From positions 1,488,001-1,552,000 of the forward strand of contig NZ_CP019698.1 of assembly GCF_002005145.1 (NCBI RefSeq): a stretch of DNA of 64,000 nt, written 5' to 3'. Under the pieces are notes generated by a model. It had not been told where the DNA came from and did not search any database. It saw nothing but the letters and a program-made list of their open reading frames with translations. The DNA comes from Desulforamulus ferrireducens. Its GTDB lineage: Bacteria > Bacillota > Desulfotomaculia > Desulfotomaculales > Desulfotomaculaceae. Each line of letters opens with the position of its first letter. The stretch's first letter is position 1. Below, piece after piece: positions 7,763 through 16,620 of the stretch. The translations under genes and the position numbers were made by a program.

Positions 7763-8563
7763 TTACTTCACATATTTCCGATAAGCCAAATGATTGGTGG
7801 GGCCGGTAAACTTATTAAAGGGGAAAGAGTGGCGAATGGCTGCTGTAATAAATTCCTTGGCCACCCGCATGGCTTCCCTGACCGAATTGCCCTTAGCCAA
7901 CTCGGCTGTGATGGCTGCAGAATAGGTGCAGCCTGCACCGTGGGTGTAGGATGTGTTAATTCTATCTCCCTCAAGAATCTCAAAGGTTTGTCCATCGTAG
8001 AACAAATCGATGGCTTTTTCGTGTTCTATGCGAGAGCCACCTTTAATTACCACATACTTAGCTCCCAAAGCGTGAATTTTTTTGGCAGCTTCCTTCATTT
8101 CCTCTATGGTTTTAATGGGAGCCTGCTGACTAAGCTGTGCTGCTTCAAATAAGTTGGGTGTGACCACGGTGGCCCGGGGAACCAAAACTTCCCTTAGGCT
8201 CTTGGCATTATCCGGGTCTAAAACTGTATCGTCTCCTTTGCAAATCATAACCGGGTCTACCACAACGTTTTCTATTTTATATTCATCTATAGTTTGGGCT
8301 GCTAATTCAATTAACTCAGTTGAACCGAGCATACCGGTTTTCATAGCATTAACACCGATGGAAAGAATGGTGTTTAATTGAGATTTGACAATCTCCTTGG
8401 CTTGTGGAAAGACGTTGTGCTGCCAAGTATCTGGATCCATAGAAACAATGGTAGTAATGGCTGACATACCGTAAACACCGAGCTCCTGGAAAGTTTTTAA
8501 ATCTGCTTGAAGCCCGGCGCCTCCGCTGCTGTCTGAACCGGCGATGGTTAGTGCTTTGTACAT
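7763..8563 (-). CDS. pdxK: Pyridoxal/pyridoxine kinase of the ThiD-like PdxK family
   Basis: A 266-residue ribokinase-fold enzyme; ATG 8563 follows AAAGGGG. The N-terminus LTIAGSDSSGGAGLQADLKT is the ThiD/PdxK substrate-binding signature. VYGMSAITTIVSMDPDTW and VVDPVMICKGDDTVL are closer to Bacillus PdxK than to ThiD. The catalytic anion hole and Asp are in NTSYTHGAGCTYSAAI. It phosphorylates pyridoxal or pyridoxine, and some members also phosphorylate hydroxymethylpyrimidine, so ThiD activity cannot be excluded. It is transcribed toward the selenoprotein gene 58 bases downstream and could be co-transcribed with it. PLP is needed by selenocysteine synthase (SelA) and DpaL, but any link is speculative. 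Confidence 0.85.
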   Translation of the reverse strand: MYKALTIAGSDSSGGAGLQADLKTFQELGVYGMSAITTIVSMDPDTWQHNVFPQAKEIVKSQLNTILSIGVNAMKTGMLGSTELIELAAQTIDEYKIENVVVDPVMICKGDDTVLDPDNAKSLREVLVPRATVVTPNLFEAAQLSQQAPIKTIEEMKEAAKKIHALGAKYVVIKGGSRIEHEKAIDLFYDGQTFEILEGDRINTSYTHGAGCTYSAAITAELAKGNSVREAMRVAKEFITAAIRHSFPFNKFTGPTNHLAYRKYVK

Positions 8564-8876
8564 TTAGTAAAACCCCTTTCCTAAAAGCATTCTTTTATTT
8601 TAACATACAAATTCCAGGTAGTGGAATAGATTCACAAGAAATACTATATATATGTATTTTTTTCCAGCAGGAGATATTCTATCCAATTATTTTCAGCAGG
8701 GTACTCGCTATATTCTGACATGATAAAGGGAGTGTCGCATAACTACGGCGCACTCCCTTATGTGGGCCATCAGCCCTATACCAAAACCTAGCAAAAATTT
8801 GCTATTGATATTTTATGTTAAATAGTTCAAAATATATATGTTTGCTTAGCAATAAGTATAGTGGGGAGTGATACCC
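8564..8876. other. Divergent intergenic region with a GTGTCGCA hairpin
   Basis: The 313 bases separate the divergent genes pdxK and the FAD dehydrogenase. They contain a copy of the dispersed hairpin at 8726-8759 (AAGGGAGTG..CACTCCCTT, loop ATAACTAC), A+T-rich DNA on both sides, and the GGGGAG ribosome site for the downstream gene. Because both flanking genes start here, the hairpin cannot be a simple 3' terminator for either, unlike the other copies. Confidence 0.6.
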
Positions 8877-10310
8877 GTGAAAAGTTATGATGTGATTGTG
8901 GTGGGTGCTGGCCCAGCCGGTATTTTTACTTGCTACGAACTAGCCTTAAAAGCGCCTAATCTTAAGGTACTGCTAATCGATAAAGGCCGCGATATTTATA
9001 AGCGACAATGTCCCATTTTGCAAAAGAGAGTAACCAAGTGTCCCCCGCCTACGGTAAAGAAGGAAATTGCCGGTTGTATGCCCGCCTGCTCTGTAACTAA
9101 CGGTTTTGGTGGTGCAGGAGCCTATTCCGACGGCAAATTTAATATTACCACCGAATTTGGCGGCTGGATGACTGATTATCTGGCTCCCTCAGAAGTATTG
9201 GAACTAATTAAATATGTAGATCAAATCAACTTAAAACACGGTGCTACGAAAGTTGTTTCTGATCCCACCACTCCGGCGGTGAAGAATATTGAGAAACGCG
9301 GTTTGGGTGCCGGTCTTAAACTATTAAGGGCAGAAGTTAGACACCTGGGCACTGAACAAAACCTGGAGATATTAAAAGATATTTTCGAGTTCCTCAAGCC
9401 TCGTGTTGATATGCTTTTTGAGACTGAGGTTGAGGATATTCTTTTGGAACAAAAGAATGACAAGTACTATATTAAAGGGATTACCACAAAAAGGGAAGAG
9501 GAATTTTATGCTAAAAAGGTAGTACTGGTCCCTGGTCGAGATGGTTCGGAATGGTTGGATGGCATGTTTAGAAAGCACCATTTAGAAATGACCAATAACC
9601 AGGTAGATGTAGGGGTAAGGGTGGAAACCTTAAATACCATTATGGAAGAAATCAACGAGCATCTCTATGAAGGGAAATTTATTTACCGTTCTTCCACCGG
9701 TACCACCGTTCGTACCTTCTGCAGTAACCCAGCGGGACACGTGGTTATTGAAAACCACAGTGGCGTTATGCTGGCCAATGGTCATGCTTATCAAGATAAA
9801 GCACTGGGCAGTGAGAATACCAACTTTGCCTTGCTGGTGTCGCACAAGTTCTCTTATCCCTTTAACAAACCTATTGAATATGCTAAATCCATCTCCCGTT
9901 TGGCTAACGATTTATCCAACGGTAGTGTTTTAATTCAACGTTTTGGTGACATCATTAAGGGCCGCCGCTCCACTGAAAAACGTATTCAGGAGGGTTTTGT
10001 GGAGCCTACCTTAAAGGAAGCTGTGCCCGGCAACCTGGGCTTAGTCTTACCCTATAACACCATGAAAAGTATTATTGAAATGATTCAGGCTTTGGATAGT
10101 GTCACGCCGGGCATTGCCTCTGAACATACCCTGCTTTATGGTGTAGAGGCTAAATTCTACTCCTCCCGTCCCAAGTTAAATGATAAGTTTGAAACAGACA
10201 TCAATGGCCTCTATGCCGGGGGTGACGGTGCGGGTATTACCCGTGGCTTAGCCCAGGCAGGCGCCTGCGGTGTGCATATTGCCAGGGATATTATTAAGCA
10301 GTTAAGTTAG
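8877..10310 (+). CDS. FAD-dependent dehydrogenase (COG2509-like)
   Basis: A 477-residue flavoprotein. Of two GTG starts (8868 and 8877), the second is chosen because GGGGAG at 8863-8868 spaces correctly to it. Residues ~4-20 (YDVIVVGAGPAGIFTCYELA) are a Rossmann FAD-binding motif. A Cys-rich stretch follows (QCPILQKRVTKCPPPT, AGCMPACSVTNGFGGAGAYS), typical of this family of uncharacterised dehydrogenases in anaerobes. The C-terminus LYAGGDGAGITRGLAQAGAC is the second FAD-binding segment. Substrate is unknown. The gene appears monocistronic and is followed by the composite repeat at 10362. Confidence 0.82.
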   Translation: MKSYDVIVVGAGPAGIFTCYELALKAPNLKVLLIDKGRDIYKRQCPILQKRVTKCPPPTVKKEIAGCMPACSVTNGFGGAGAYSDGKFNITTEFGGWMTDYLAPSEVLELIKYVDQINLKHGATKVVSDPTTPAVKNIEKRGLGAGLKLLRAEVRHLGTEQNLEILKDIFEFLKPRVDMLFETEVEDILLEQKNDKYYIKGITTKREEEFYAKKVVLVPGRDGSEWLDGMFRKHHLEMTNNQVDVGVRVETLNTIMEEINEHLYEGKFIYRSSTGTTVRTFCSNPAGHVVIENHSGVMLANGHAYQDKALGSENTNFALLVSHKFSYPFNKPIEYAKSISRLANDLSNGSVLIQRFGDIIKGRRSTEKRIQEGFVEPTLKEAVPGNLGLVLPYNTMKSIIEMIQALDSVTPGIASEHTLLYGVEAKFYSSRPKLNDKFETDINGLYAGGDGAGITRGLAQAGACGVHIARDIIKQLS

Positions 10311-10361
10311 CCACCATTACTGGCAAAGGAAGGAAAACTTTCTTTCATAGGCAGAAAAAAG

Positions 10362-10706
10362 AAATGTCGCATAACTACGGTCATGCGGCATTTTTTTTGG
10401 CCTTTGGCCGTTAGCTTTTGGCCATCGGCCATCAGCCGTCGGCCGTCGGCTTGGCTGGATTAAGCCTGGTACTTGTAGATATTCCCCTGGAGATGGGACT
10501 TTATTTGAGCCCCCTCGCTGAGGGGTCGGGGTCGTGTCGCGAAGCGACTGGGGGAGTTTTGCAGTTTTTTGCCCACCCCCTCTGGCGGTTACGCCACCAC
10601 CCACAATACAGGGAGGTTCTAAAAAAGCCAATGGCCAAAGGCTAAAGGCCAAAAGCCAAAAGCCGATGGCTGATGGCCGATGGCCGACGGCCAGTTGCAC
10701 ATCATC
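10362..10706 (+). repeat. Composite intergenic element, copy 1 (hairpin + heptamer arms + core)
   Basis: The element begins with the hairpin AAATGTCGCAT..ATGCGGCATTT and a T run. It continues with tandem heptamers of the type GGCCATC/GGCCGTC (10408-10450), a core starting near TTGGCTGGATTAAGCCTGG that includes CCCCTCGCTGAGGGG and CTGGCGGTTACGCCACC, then heptamers in the opposite sense (GCCGATGGCTGATGGCC, 10620-10692) and a conserved CCAGTTGCACATC end. Related copies lie at 36668-37074 and 58520-58994. Small reading frames across it are products of the repeats. It sits between two convergent genes. Confidence 0.8.
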
Positions 10707-10761
10707 CCTTAATTACGCAACAGCTCACTTTTAGCATTAATGAATAAAGTCCGTTTATAGT

Positions 10762-11928
10762 CTAAAAATATTCCTCTTTAACTTCTTTGCCCATTTCCCG
10801 CAGCGTGTTGATTAAGTCCCTGATAACATGGTGTTTGTAAGCATAAATGGCAGGTACGTCAGTACAGTCTACGGCTAGGGCGTCGTTTTTGGCGGTTCCT
10901 ACCATGATATGGATGCTGTTGGCATTCATTAGTAAGGTGGTTAAACGGCTGGCACCATCCCGTAGCTGCGCTAAGTCCTTTAAGCGGGTGTTGGTCTTTA
11001 GGTGCTCTAAGGTTTGTACCAGAGTTACCGCACCCTCTGTCACCAGGTCAATACCCGGTAGCATGCCCACCGGTGGCACTCCTTCCGCCACCGAGGAAAG
11101 ATCAATAAACACCTTACGGCCCAGAATGCGGCCAACAATTTCCCCGGTAGTACCACCGCAAACCACTTTGGCTCCTGGTGAATCCATCAGCTTTCTTACC
11201 ACCCGTGGATCATCCGCTTTATTTTGAGGGGGACCGATGAGGATGGTTACATGCTGGGGCTGTTTTATCTTGACAGCTACCACAGTAACATCGTCACCGG
11301 GTTTCTCACCGTAGAGAGTATAACATATACCGGCAATTTCCTCTGCCCAATCAGCGGCAGTTTTGTCCTCTTTATATGATTCTTCAATAAAACGGGCTAG
11401 CCGTTCCCAGCCCCAGCTTACATTCATAAGTCCATTTGTGCCAGGGTTGAGAACTCCGTCTGAGGTTAGCACCAGCCAATCCCGGTCATCCACATCAAAT
11501 TCATACTCATAAATTTTCTTCCCTGCTATATATCGTTCCTCCCGACGGGGAGAAAACAAATAATTGCCATTGCCGATAAATACAGGAGGGTTATCGTATT
11601 CAACCAAATATAACCTGCCATTATTCTGTATTTGTAAAATGGAGAAGGTGCTGTAGGCAGCGTTGATATCCCTGTCAATGGGCAGGGTTTTGGCCACGGT
11701 ATCAATTACTTCTTCAATATGCCCGCCCAGGCGCAGCATTGTAGCAGCAGTTTTGGCGGTGAGACGGGAAAGGATGTTAGCCTTAACACCGCTGCCCAAA
11801 CCGTCGGAAAGCACCACCAGATCTGCTTTACCGGTACGAACAATCTCAACGCTGTCACCGCATAGTTCTTCGCCGTGCTTCTTTAATTGGTGTACGCCAA
11901 TATCTATACTAATTTTCATTTGCGGCAC
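10762..11928 (-). CDS. SpoIIE-type PP2C serine phosphatase linked to a sensory hydrogenase
   Basis: A 388-residue protein. The N-terminal ~220 residues are a SpoIIE/PP2C phosphatase domain with metal-binding Asp residues in ELCGDSVEI and LVVLSDGLGSGVKANILSRL, and GDDVTVVAVKI near the end. The C-terminal part (~225-388) has PPQNKADDPRVVRKLMDSPG and CGGTTGEIVGRILGRK and resembles the extension seen in phosphatases next to HsfB-type hydrogenases. Its start is 7 bases downstream of the stop of the hydrogenase-like gene, so the two are co-transcribed. Probable role: output phosphatase dephosphorylating an anti-anti-sigma-like or other Ser/Thr-phosphorylated target in response to redox or H2. Confidence 0.8.
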   Translation of the reverse strand: MPQMKISIDIGVHQLKKHGEELCGDSVEIVRTGKADLVVLSDGLGSGVKANILSRLTAKTAATMLRLGGHIEEVIDTVAKTLPIDRDINAAYSTFSILQIQNNGRLYLVEYDNPPVFIGNGNYLFSPRREERYIAGKKIYEYEFDVDDRDWLVLTSDGVLNPGTNGLMNVSWGWERLARFIEESYKEDKTAADWAEEIAGICYTLYGEKPGDDVTVVAVKIKQPQHVTILIGPPQNKADDPRVVRKLMDSPGAKVVCGGTTGEIVGRILGRKVFIDLSSVAEGVPPVGMLPGIDLVTEGAVTLVQTLEHLKTNTRLKDLAQLRDGASRLTTLLMNANSIHIMVGTAKNDALAVDCTDVPAIYAYKHHVIRDLINTLREMGKEVKEEYF

Positions 11929-11935
11929 TCCTCTC

Positions 11936-13660
11936 CTAAAGGGTTTCCTGCCGCATTAGCTTGATCAATTTTCCCAGTTGTACTTTGGTTTCGGCGGTAG
12001 CTTCACCCAACAGACCGGCAATCTCTTGGGCCACCGTCATTTGTTTTTCGATAACCTCCTGGGCCTGCTGAATGGTTTGGCTCTTTAAGAGTTCGTGCTG
12101 TGCCTGTTGTTTTATCTCGTTGGTAATATCAAGGAAAATGCCCACCACCGCATCGGTACCTTTAACAGGGAAAATAATTTCATTGGTGACAATGTTTAGA
12201 TTGGGGTGCCTGCTGGTGGCATGAAGTTTTTCACCGGTTTGAATAACCTTCATAAAATTTCCCGCAGGCATAATGGCCAGTAACCGCTGACCCACCACTT
12301 CCGCCGCAGAACACCGGAAGAGCTGTTCCGCTGCAGGGTTAATTTCTAAAATATCAAGATTTTTACCCACGACAATAATGGCGTTGGGCATAGCGGAAAT
12401 TACCCGGTTAGACATGGATTCCGCACGCTTCCTCATATAGGGGATACACATTTCCACCTCTGCCTTGCCTTGATAAACCGCAATGGCTTTGTCGCGGCAG
12501 GAATTGTAACCGCAGTTACCGCAGTTAAATTCTTGATTGGGGCTATGTTTACCGGTGCGGGCTAAGATGGCTTTGATCTCACTTTCGCTGGGTAAAGGCA
12601 TCTCAACCTTACGGTTAGTAAAACTGCGACTCAGTGAAATCTTTGGCAAGGCCACGGGAGATTCTGTTTGCTCATCCAGGGTGGGCGAGTGGTAATAGTC
12701 CAGCAACTTACGCTGCCGCATAAATATACTTTCATCCAGACAAAGGGATAACGGACCGTTCACACAGCCGCCCTTACAGGCCCAAAGCTCCATTAGTTTG
12801 GGAGGGTTAGTAATCTCGCCGCTGCTTAAATGTTTAAGGAAATCCAGGCAGTTATCCAACCCTGAAAGGGTGATAAAACTTTCCCCGGCTTCCCGCAGTT
12901 CCTCGGCCACCGTCCAAATCATGCCGCCTTCCACCGGAAAAATCCGTTCTTGCCGTGGAGAAAATTGATCAAAGGAAGTGGCGGTTAGCTGGTCAGGATT
13001 AATTTCCTTTTCCTGGAGCCACTGCCATAGTTCATTAAACCCCAGGAAATAATCCACACTATCCTGTAAGCCAAGGAGGTGAGCCTCGTCACGCTTGGCG
13101 GCGCAGGGGCCAATATAGGCTACCTTGGCTGCTGGATTGGATTTTTTAATTAAACGGCCTTGAGCGATCATGGGTGATACCACCGGCGCCAACATAGAAA
13201 TTAGCTCTGGATAATATCGCTCAACAAGGTTGACGATAACCGGACAGTAACTAACGAGCATGGGTTTGTCAAAACCCAATTCCAAGTATGTTTTGGTGAC
13301 CAGGCTAGCTCCGGTGGAGGTTTCCTGCACTGCCGTAAAGCCCAGTTCTTTTAAAATGGTAGGTAAAACATCCGGGTTTTTCAGAGGTAAGGCACTGACA
13401 AAGGAAGCAGCTACCACAGCAATAACCGGCGTTCCCTCGGCCAGTAGTTGTACTACCTGCTTAAGATCAGAAACAGGCCTTTTAGCCTTTTGGGGGCAGG
13501 CTAAAATACATTGGCCGCAGTGCACACACAACTCATCCATGACCTGAGCTTGAAATCTACGTTTTTCACCGATGGCAGTCATGCGGATGGCTTTTAACTG
13601 ACAAATACGAACGCAGCGATAACAATCTCGGCATTTAGCTCCGGTGTATATTAATCCCAT
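11936..13660 (-). CDS. Sensory FeFe-hydrogenase-like protein with PAS domain (HsfB type)
   Basis: A 574-residue protein; ATG 13660 is preferred over TTG 13663 by spacing to GGGGTG. Domain order: two 4Fe-4S motifs (CRDCYRCVRIC and CVHCGQCILAC, residues ~9-60); an H-cluster domain (~80-350) with VSYCPV, GPCAAKRDEA and ELWACKGGCVNGP, which keep the cluster-binding cysteines; a further cluster motif NCGNCGYNSC..C (~380-410); a PAS domain (~425-525); and a C-terminal helix. This matches the HsfB/group C sensory hydrogenases, thought to sense H2 or redox state rather than make H2. It pairs with the SpoIIE-type phosphatase immediately downstream. Confidence 0.85.
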   Translation of the reverse strand: MGLIYTGAKCRDCYRCVRICQLKAIRMTAIGEKRRFQAQVMDELCVHCGQCILACPQKAKRPVSDLKQVVQLLAEGTPVIAVVAASFVSALPLKNPDVLPTILKELGFTAVQETSTGASLVTKTYLELGFDKPMLVSYCPVIVNLVERYYPELISMLAPVVSPMIAQGRLIKKSNPAAKVAYIGPCAAKRDEAHLLGLQDSVDYFLGFNELWQWLQEKEINPDQLTATSFDQFSPRQERIFPVEGGMIWTVAEELREAGESFITLSGLDNCLDFLKHLSSGEITNPPKLMELWACKGGCVNGPLSLCLDESIFMRQRKLLDYYHSPTLDEQTESPVALPKISLSRSFTNRKVEMPLPSESEIKAILARTGKHSPNQEFNCGNCGYNSCRDKAIAVYQGKAEVEMCIPYMRKRAESMSNRVISAMPNAIIVVGKNLDILEINPAAEQLFRCSAAEVVGQRLLAIMPAGNFMKVIQTGEKLHATSRHPNLNIVTNEIIFPVKGTDAVVGIFLDITNEIKQQAQHELLKSQTIQQAQEVIEKQMTVAQEIAGLLGEATAETKVQLGKLIKLMRQETL

Positions 13661-13831
13661 CAAGACACCCCGTTTCCCAGTCCTTTATTCTATTATGAAG
13701 AATTACGCTAATTTTGCCTAGTGATTTTCTAAAAATGAAGATTGAATAATTGGCTAGGTAGTGATAGGATAAAACCAGGGAAACTAAATGGGTATGATTA
13801 GTTTACTTTACTTGCAATAGGGGGAGAAAAG

Positions 13832-14803
13832 ATGAACAAAAGGATCATAGCCCTGGTAATGATTGTGCTGGTTGGGGTATCGGTTTTGGTCTATCAAAAA
13901 TTTGTGCCGAAGGCAGAAACCGGGTTAACCGCCAGCGGCACCATTGAAGCCACCACTGTGGAACTAAATGCTAAATTATCCGGTACACTGGCAGAGCTAA
14001 ATATTAAAGCTGGACAACAAGTAACCAAGGGTCAACTGGTTGGTCAAATAGAGAGAAATGACTTAGTGGCTCAGAAGGAACGTGATGCCCTTAGCGTGCT
14101 AAAGGCTGAAGCACAGTTAAGGGATCTGACCTCTGGTGCCCGAGTGCAGGAAATAAAAGAGGCCACTGCGGCAGTTAATATTGCCCAAGCTAACCTAGAG
14201 AAAGCTCAGGCCGATTGGCAGCGGGGTGAGCAGTTATTTAAGGAAGGAGCCATAGCCCAGGACACTTATGAAAAACTAGTAACCGATTTGCAAGTAAAGC
14301 AAAATCTACTGGAATCTGCCCGTGCCAAGCTAAGTTTGTTGGAAGAGGGCAGCCGACCTGAAACAATCAAGGCAGCTCAAACTGAAGTTGAGCGCAGCAA
14401 GGCAGTGTTAAAAGCCTCTGAAGCACTGTTGGCAGATACCAAAATCATTTCCCCCATTAATGGCACCGTGTTGTCCACCAACCGGGAAGCGGGTGAGTTT
14501 GTTCAGGCAGGCACCTCCCTGGCCACTGTGGCAGATTTACAGGATATGTGGATTCGGGTATATGTCGCCACTGACGATTTACCCAGGATTAAACTGAACC
14601 AACAGGTGGTTTTCACGGTCAGTGGCAGTGACAAGCATTACCAAGGGGTGATTGAAGAAATCGCCTCCCAGGGGGAGTTTACCCCTAAAACCATTCAAAC
14701 CAAAAAGGAACGTACCAACATTGTATTTGCCGTAAAAATTAGGATTGACCAGCAAGATGGCCAATTGAAGCCTGGTATGCCGGCGGATGTGGTCTTTGAA
14801 TAG
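13832..14803 (+). CDS. HlyD/MFP-family periplasmic-adaptor-like efflux subunit
   Basis: A 323-residue protein from ATG 13832 with GGGGGAG. A single N-terminal hydrophobic segment (ALVMIVLVGVSVLVY) anchors it. It is followed by a lipoyl-like half (ELNAKLSGTLAELNIKAGQQ), a coiled-coil hairpin (~80-195, QKERDALSVLKAEAQLRDL and KAQTEVERSKAVL), and the second lipoyl half with SPINGTVLSTNREAGEFVQ. This is the membrane-fusion subunit of an ABC-2 efflux system. The gene starts a run of five same-strand genes ending with a TetR regulator. Confidence 0.85.
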   Translation: MNKRIIALVMIVLVGVSVLVYQKFVPKAETGLTASGTIEATTVELNAKLSGTLAELNIKAGQQVTKGQLVGQIERNDLVAQKERDALSVLKAEAQLRDLTSGARVQEIKEATAAVNIAQANLEKAQADWQRGEQLFKEGAIAQDTYEKLVTDLQVKQNLLESARAKLSLLEEGSRPETIKAAQTEVERSKAVLKASEALLADTKIISPINGTVLSTNREAGEFVQAGTSLATVADLQDMWIRVYVATDDLPRIKLNQQVVFTVSGSDKHYQGVIEEIASQGEFTPKTIQTKKERTNIVFAVKIRIDQQDGQLKPGMPADVVFE

Positions 14804-14815
14804 AGGGTGAGGTCA

Positions 14816-15712
14816 ATGATTTGCGCCAAAAACCTGAGCAAAAGCTTTGGTGACATAACTGCCGTGGCAGAGGTATCCCTACAGGTACAGCAGGGTGACA
14901 TTTTTGGCCTGGTGGGACCGGATGGAGCGGGCAAAACCACCCTGATAAGAATGATCTGTGGGCTAATTACACCGGACAGTGGCGGTTTAAAAGTTACCCA
15001 TGGGGGAACTAGCTTTGGTTATATGCCCCAAAAATTTAGCCTCTACGGGGATTTGACCGTCATGGAGAATATCAACTTTTATGGAGCAATGTATGGTTTA
15101 GATCGAAAAACCATTACTGAGAGAGCAGATGAGATATTGCAAATAACCAATCTGTTTAGATTTAAAGATAGGTTTGCCGATGCTCTTTCCGGCGGCATGA
15201 AACAAAAATTGGCCCTCACCTGTGCTCTCTTGCCCCGACCACTTCTTTTAGTGTTGGATGAACCTACCTTTGGTGTGGACCCGGAATCCCGCAAGGAATT
15301 CTGGAAGATTCTTTATCAGTTAAATCAAAGGGGCATGACCATACTGGTTTCTACCCCTTATATGGATGAAGCGGAACTTTGTAAAAAGGTTGGTTTTATG
15401 AATAACGGCAGGCTGTCGGCAGTAGATACACCGAGAAATTTGAAGAATAGGTATCCTTATCAAATCCTGGAACTTAAATGTGCCTCCCGAGAGCCGGAAA
15501 TTTTTCATGGTTTGCCGCAGGTATTAGATTCTAGCTTTTACGGTGATAAATATCGACTGGTGGTGCGGGAAGCAAGGGCTGCTGAGGCAGCGGTGCGGCA
15601 ATTCCTCCAGGATCAGAAGATTACTCTGTACCAGCTGGTCGAATGCAAACCTACCATGGAAGATGTGTTTGTTGCTTTAGCAGAAAAAGAGGTGGTAGAG
15701 TGGAATTTGTAG
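14816..15712 (+). CDS. ABC-2 efflux ATP-binding protein (first)
   Basis: About 298 residues; ATG 14816 follows AGAGGGTGA, and an in-frame GTG at 14807 is also possible. It has Walker A GPDGAGKTT, Q-loop MPQKFSLYGDLTV, signature LSGGMKQKLALTCALL, Walker B LLLVLDEPTFGVDPESR and the switch region. The switch His is replaced by Pro in VSTPYMDEAELC, where related proteins have THYMDEAE, so hydrolysis by this subunit may be altered. It overlaps the second ATPase gene by 13 bases, and the pair resembles the two halves of YbhF. Confidence 0.85.
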   Translation: MICAKNLSKSFGDITAVAEVSLQVQQGDIFGLVGPDGAGKTTLIRMICGLITPDSGGLKVTHGGTSFGYMPQKFSLYGDLTVMENINFYGAMYGLDRKTITERADEILQITNLFRFKDRFADALSGGMKQKLALTCALLPRPLLLVLDEPTFGVDPESRKEFWKILYQLNQRGMTILVSTPYMDEAELCKKVGFMNNGRLSAVDTPRNLKNRYPYQILELKCASREPEIFHGLPQVLDSSFYGDKYRLVVREARAAEAAVRQFLQDQKITLYQLVECKPTMEDVFVALAEKEVVEWNL

Positions 15713-16620
15713 TCACAACCAGTGATTTGACCCGCAAATTTGGTGATTTCACTGCGGTGGATCGACTGAATATTAACATTGCTGCCGGGGAAATCTATGG
15801 TTTTCTTGGCCCCAATGGTTCTGGTAAATCTACCACCATCCGCATGCTGTGCGGTATATTGTCACCAACCTCCGGTTCCGGTCGGGTGTTGGGGTATGAC
15901 TTGGCCACCGAAGCGGAAAAAATTAAACCCCACATTGGCTATATGTCGCAAAAGTTTAGTCTTTATGACGACCTTACGGTCTACGAAAATTTAGATTTTT
16001 ATGCCGGCATTTATAGTGTGCCCTATGTTGAGCGCCGACGCCGTATTGGTGAAATGATTGAGTTAGCTTCTCTAAATGGTCGGGAGAAGGAACTGGTGGC
16101 TAACTTAAGTATCGGTTGGAAGCAGCGACTGGCCCTGGGCTGTTCCATTATTGCCAGGCCGTCCATCTTATTTTTAGATGAACCCACCAGTGGCATCAGC
16201 CCCACCAGCCGTAAAATGTTTTTTAACATTATTCAGCGGTTGGCTAACCAAGGAACCACTGTCATGGTTACCACCCATTTTATGGATGAAGCAGAACGCT
16301 GCAGTAATATTGCCTTTATTTCTGAGGGCAGGTTAATTGCCAATGATACACCGGACAACCTGAAACACCGGGTGCTCAGCGGGGTACTGGTGGAAGTAGA
16401 GGTAGCAAACCCCATGCACTGGCTGGAGAAACTGGAAAACCTAGCCTATGTGAGAGATTGCTCCATTCATGGCTCTCTTTTACATGTCTTGTTGGAACAT
16501 GAAACTTGTCTGGAGGATCTGAGAGCCTACACCGGGGGAGCAGTTAATCCAATCACCCCTTCCCTGGAGGATGTTTTTATCGCTCTGGCCAAGGGTAAAA
16601 GGAGGGGAAGCCATGAGTAG
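15700..16620 (+). CDS. ABC-2 efflux ATP-binding protein (second)
   Basis: A 306-residue ATPase from GTG 15700 (AGAGGTGG upstream), starting inside the end of the first ATPase gene. Walker A GPNGSGKSTTIRML, Q-loop MSQKFSLYDDLTVYENL, Walker B ILFLDEPTSGISPTSR and a normal switch His in VTTHFMDEAERC are present. The signature is LSIGWKQRLALG instead of LSGG, as in other YbhF C-terminal halves. The two ATPases probably form a heterodimer with complementary defects: the first lacks the switch His, the second has an unusual signature. Confidence 0.85.
   Translation: MEFVVTTSDLTRKFGDFTAVDRLNINIAAGEIYGFLGPNGSGKSTTIRMLCGILSPTSGSGRVLGYDLATEAEKIKPHIGYMSQKFSLYDDLTVYENLDFYAGIYSVPYVERRRRIGEMIELASLNGREKELVANLSIGWKQRLALGCSIIARPSILFLDEPTSGISPTSRKMFFNIIQRLANQGTTVMVTTHFMDEAERCSNIAFISEGRLIANDTPDNLKHRVLSGVLVEVEVANPMHWLEKLENLAYVRDCSIHGSLLHVLLEHETCLEDLRAYTGGAVNPITPSLEDVFIALAKGKRRGSHE

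Noticed and set aside
10408-10692. Heptamer tandem repeats as a CRISPR array or as coding sequence (frames 10317-10700, 10418-10645, 10534-10734)
   Set aside because: The repeat unit is 7 bases without unique spacers of constant size, and the frames are low-complexity translations of the repeats on both strands without ribosome sites.
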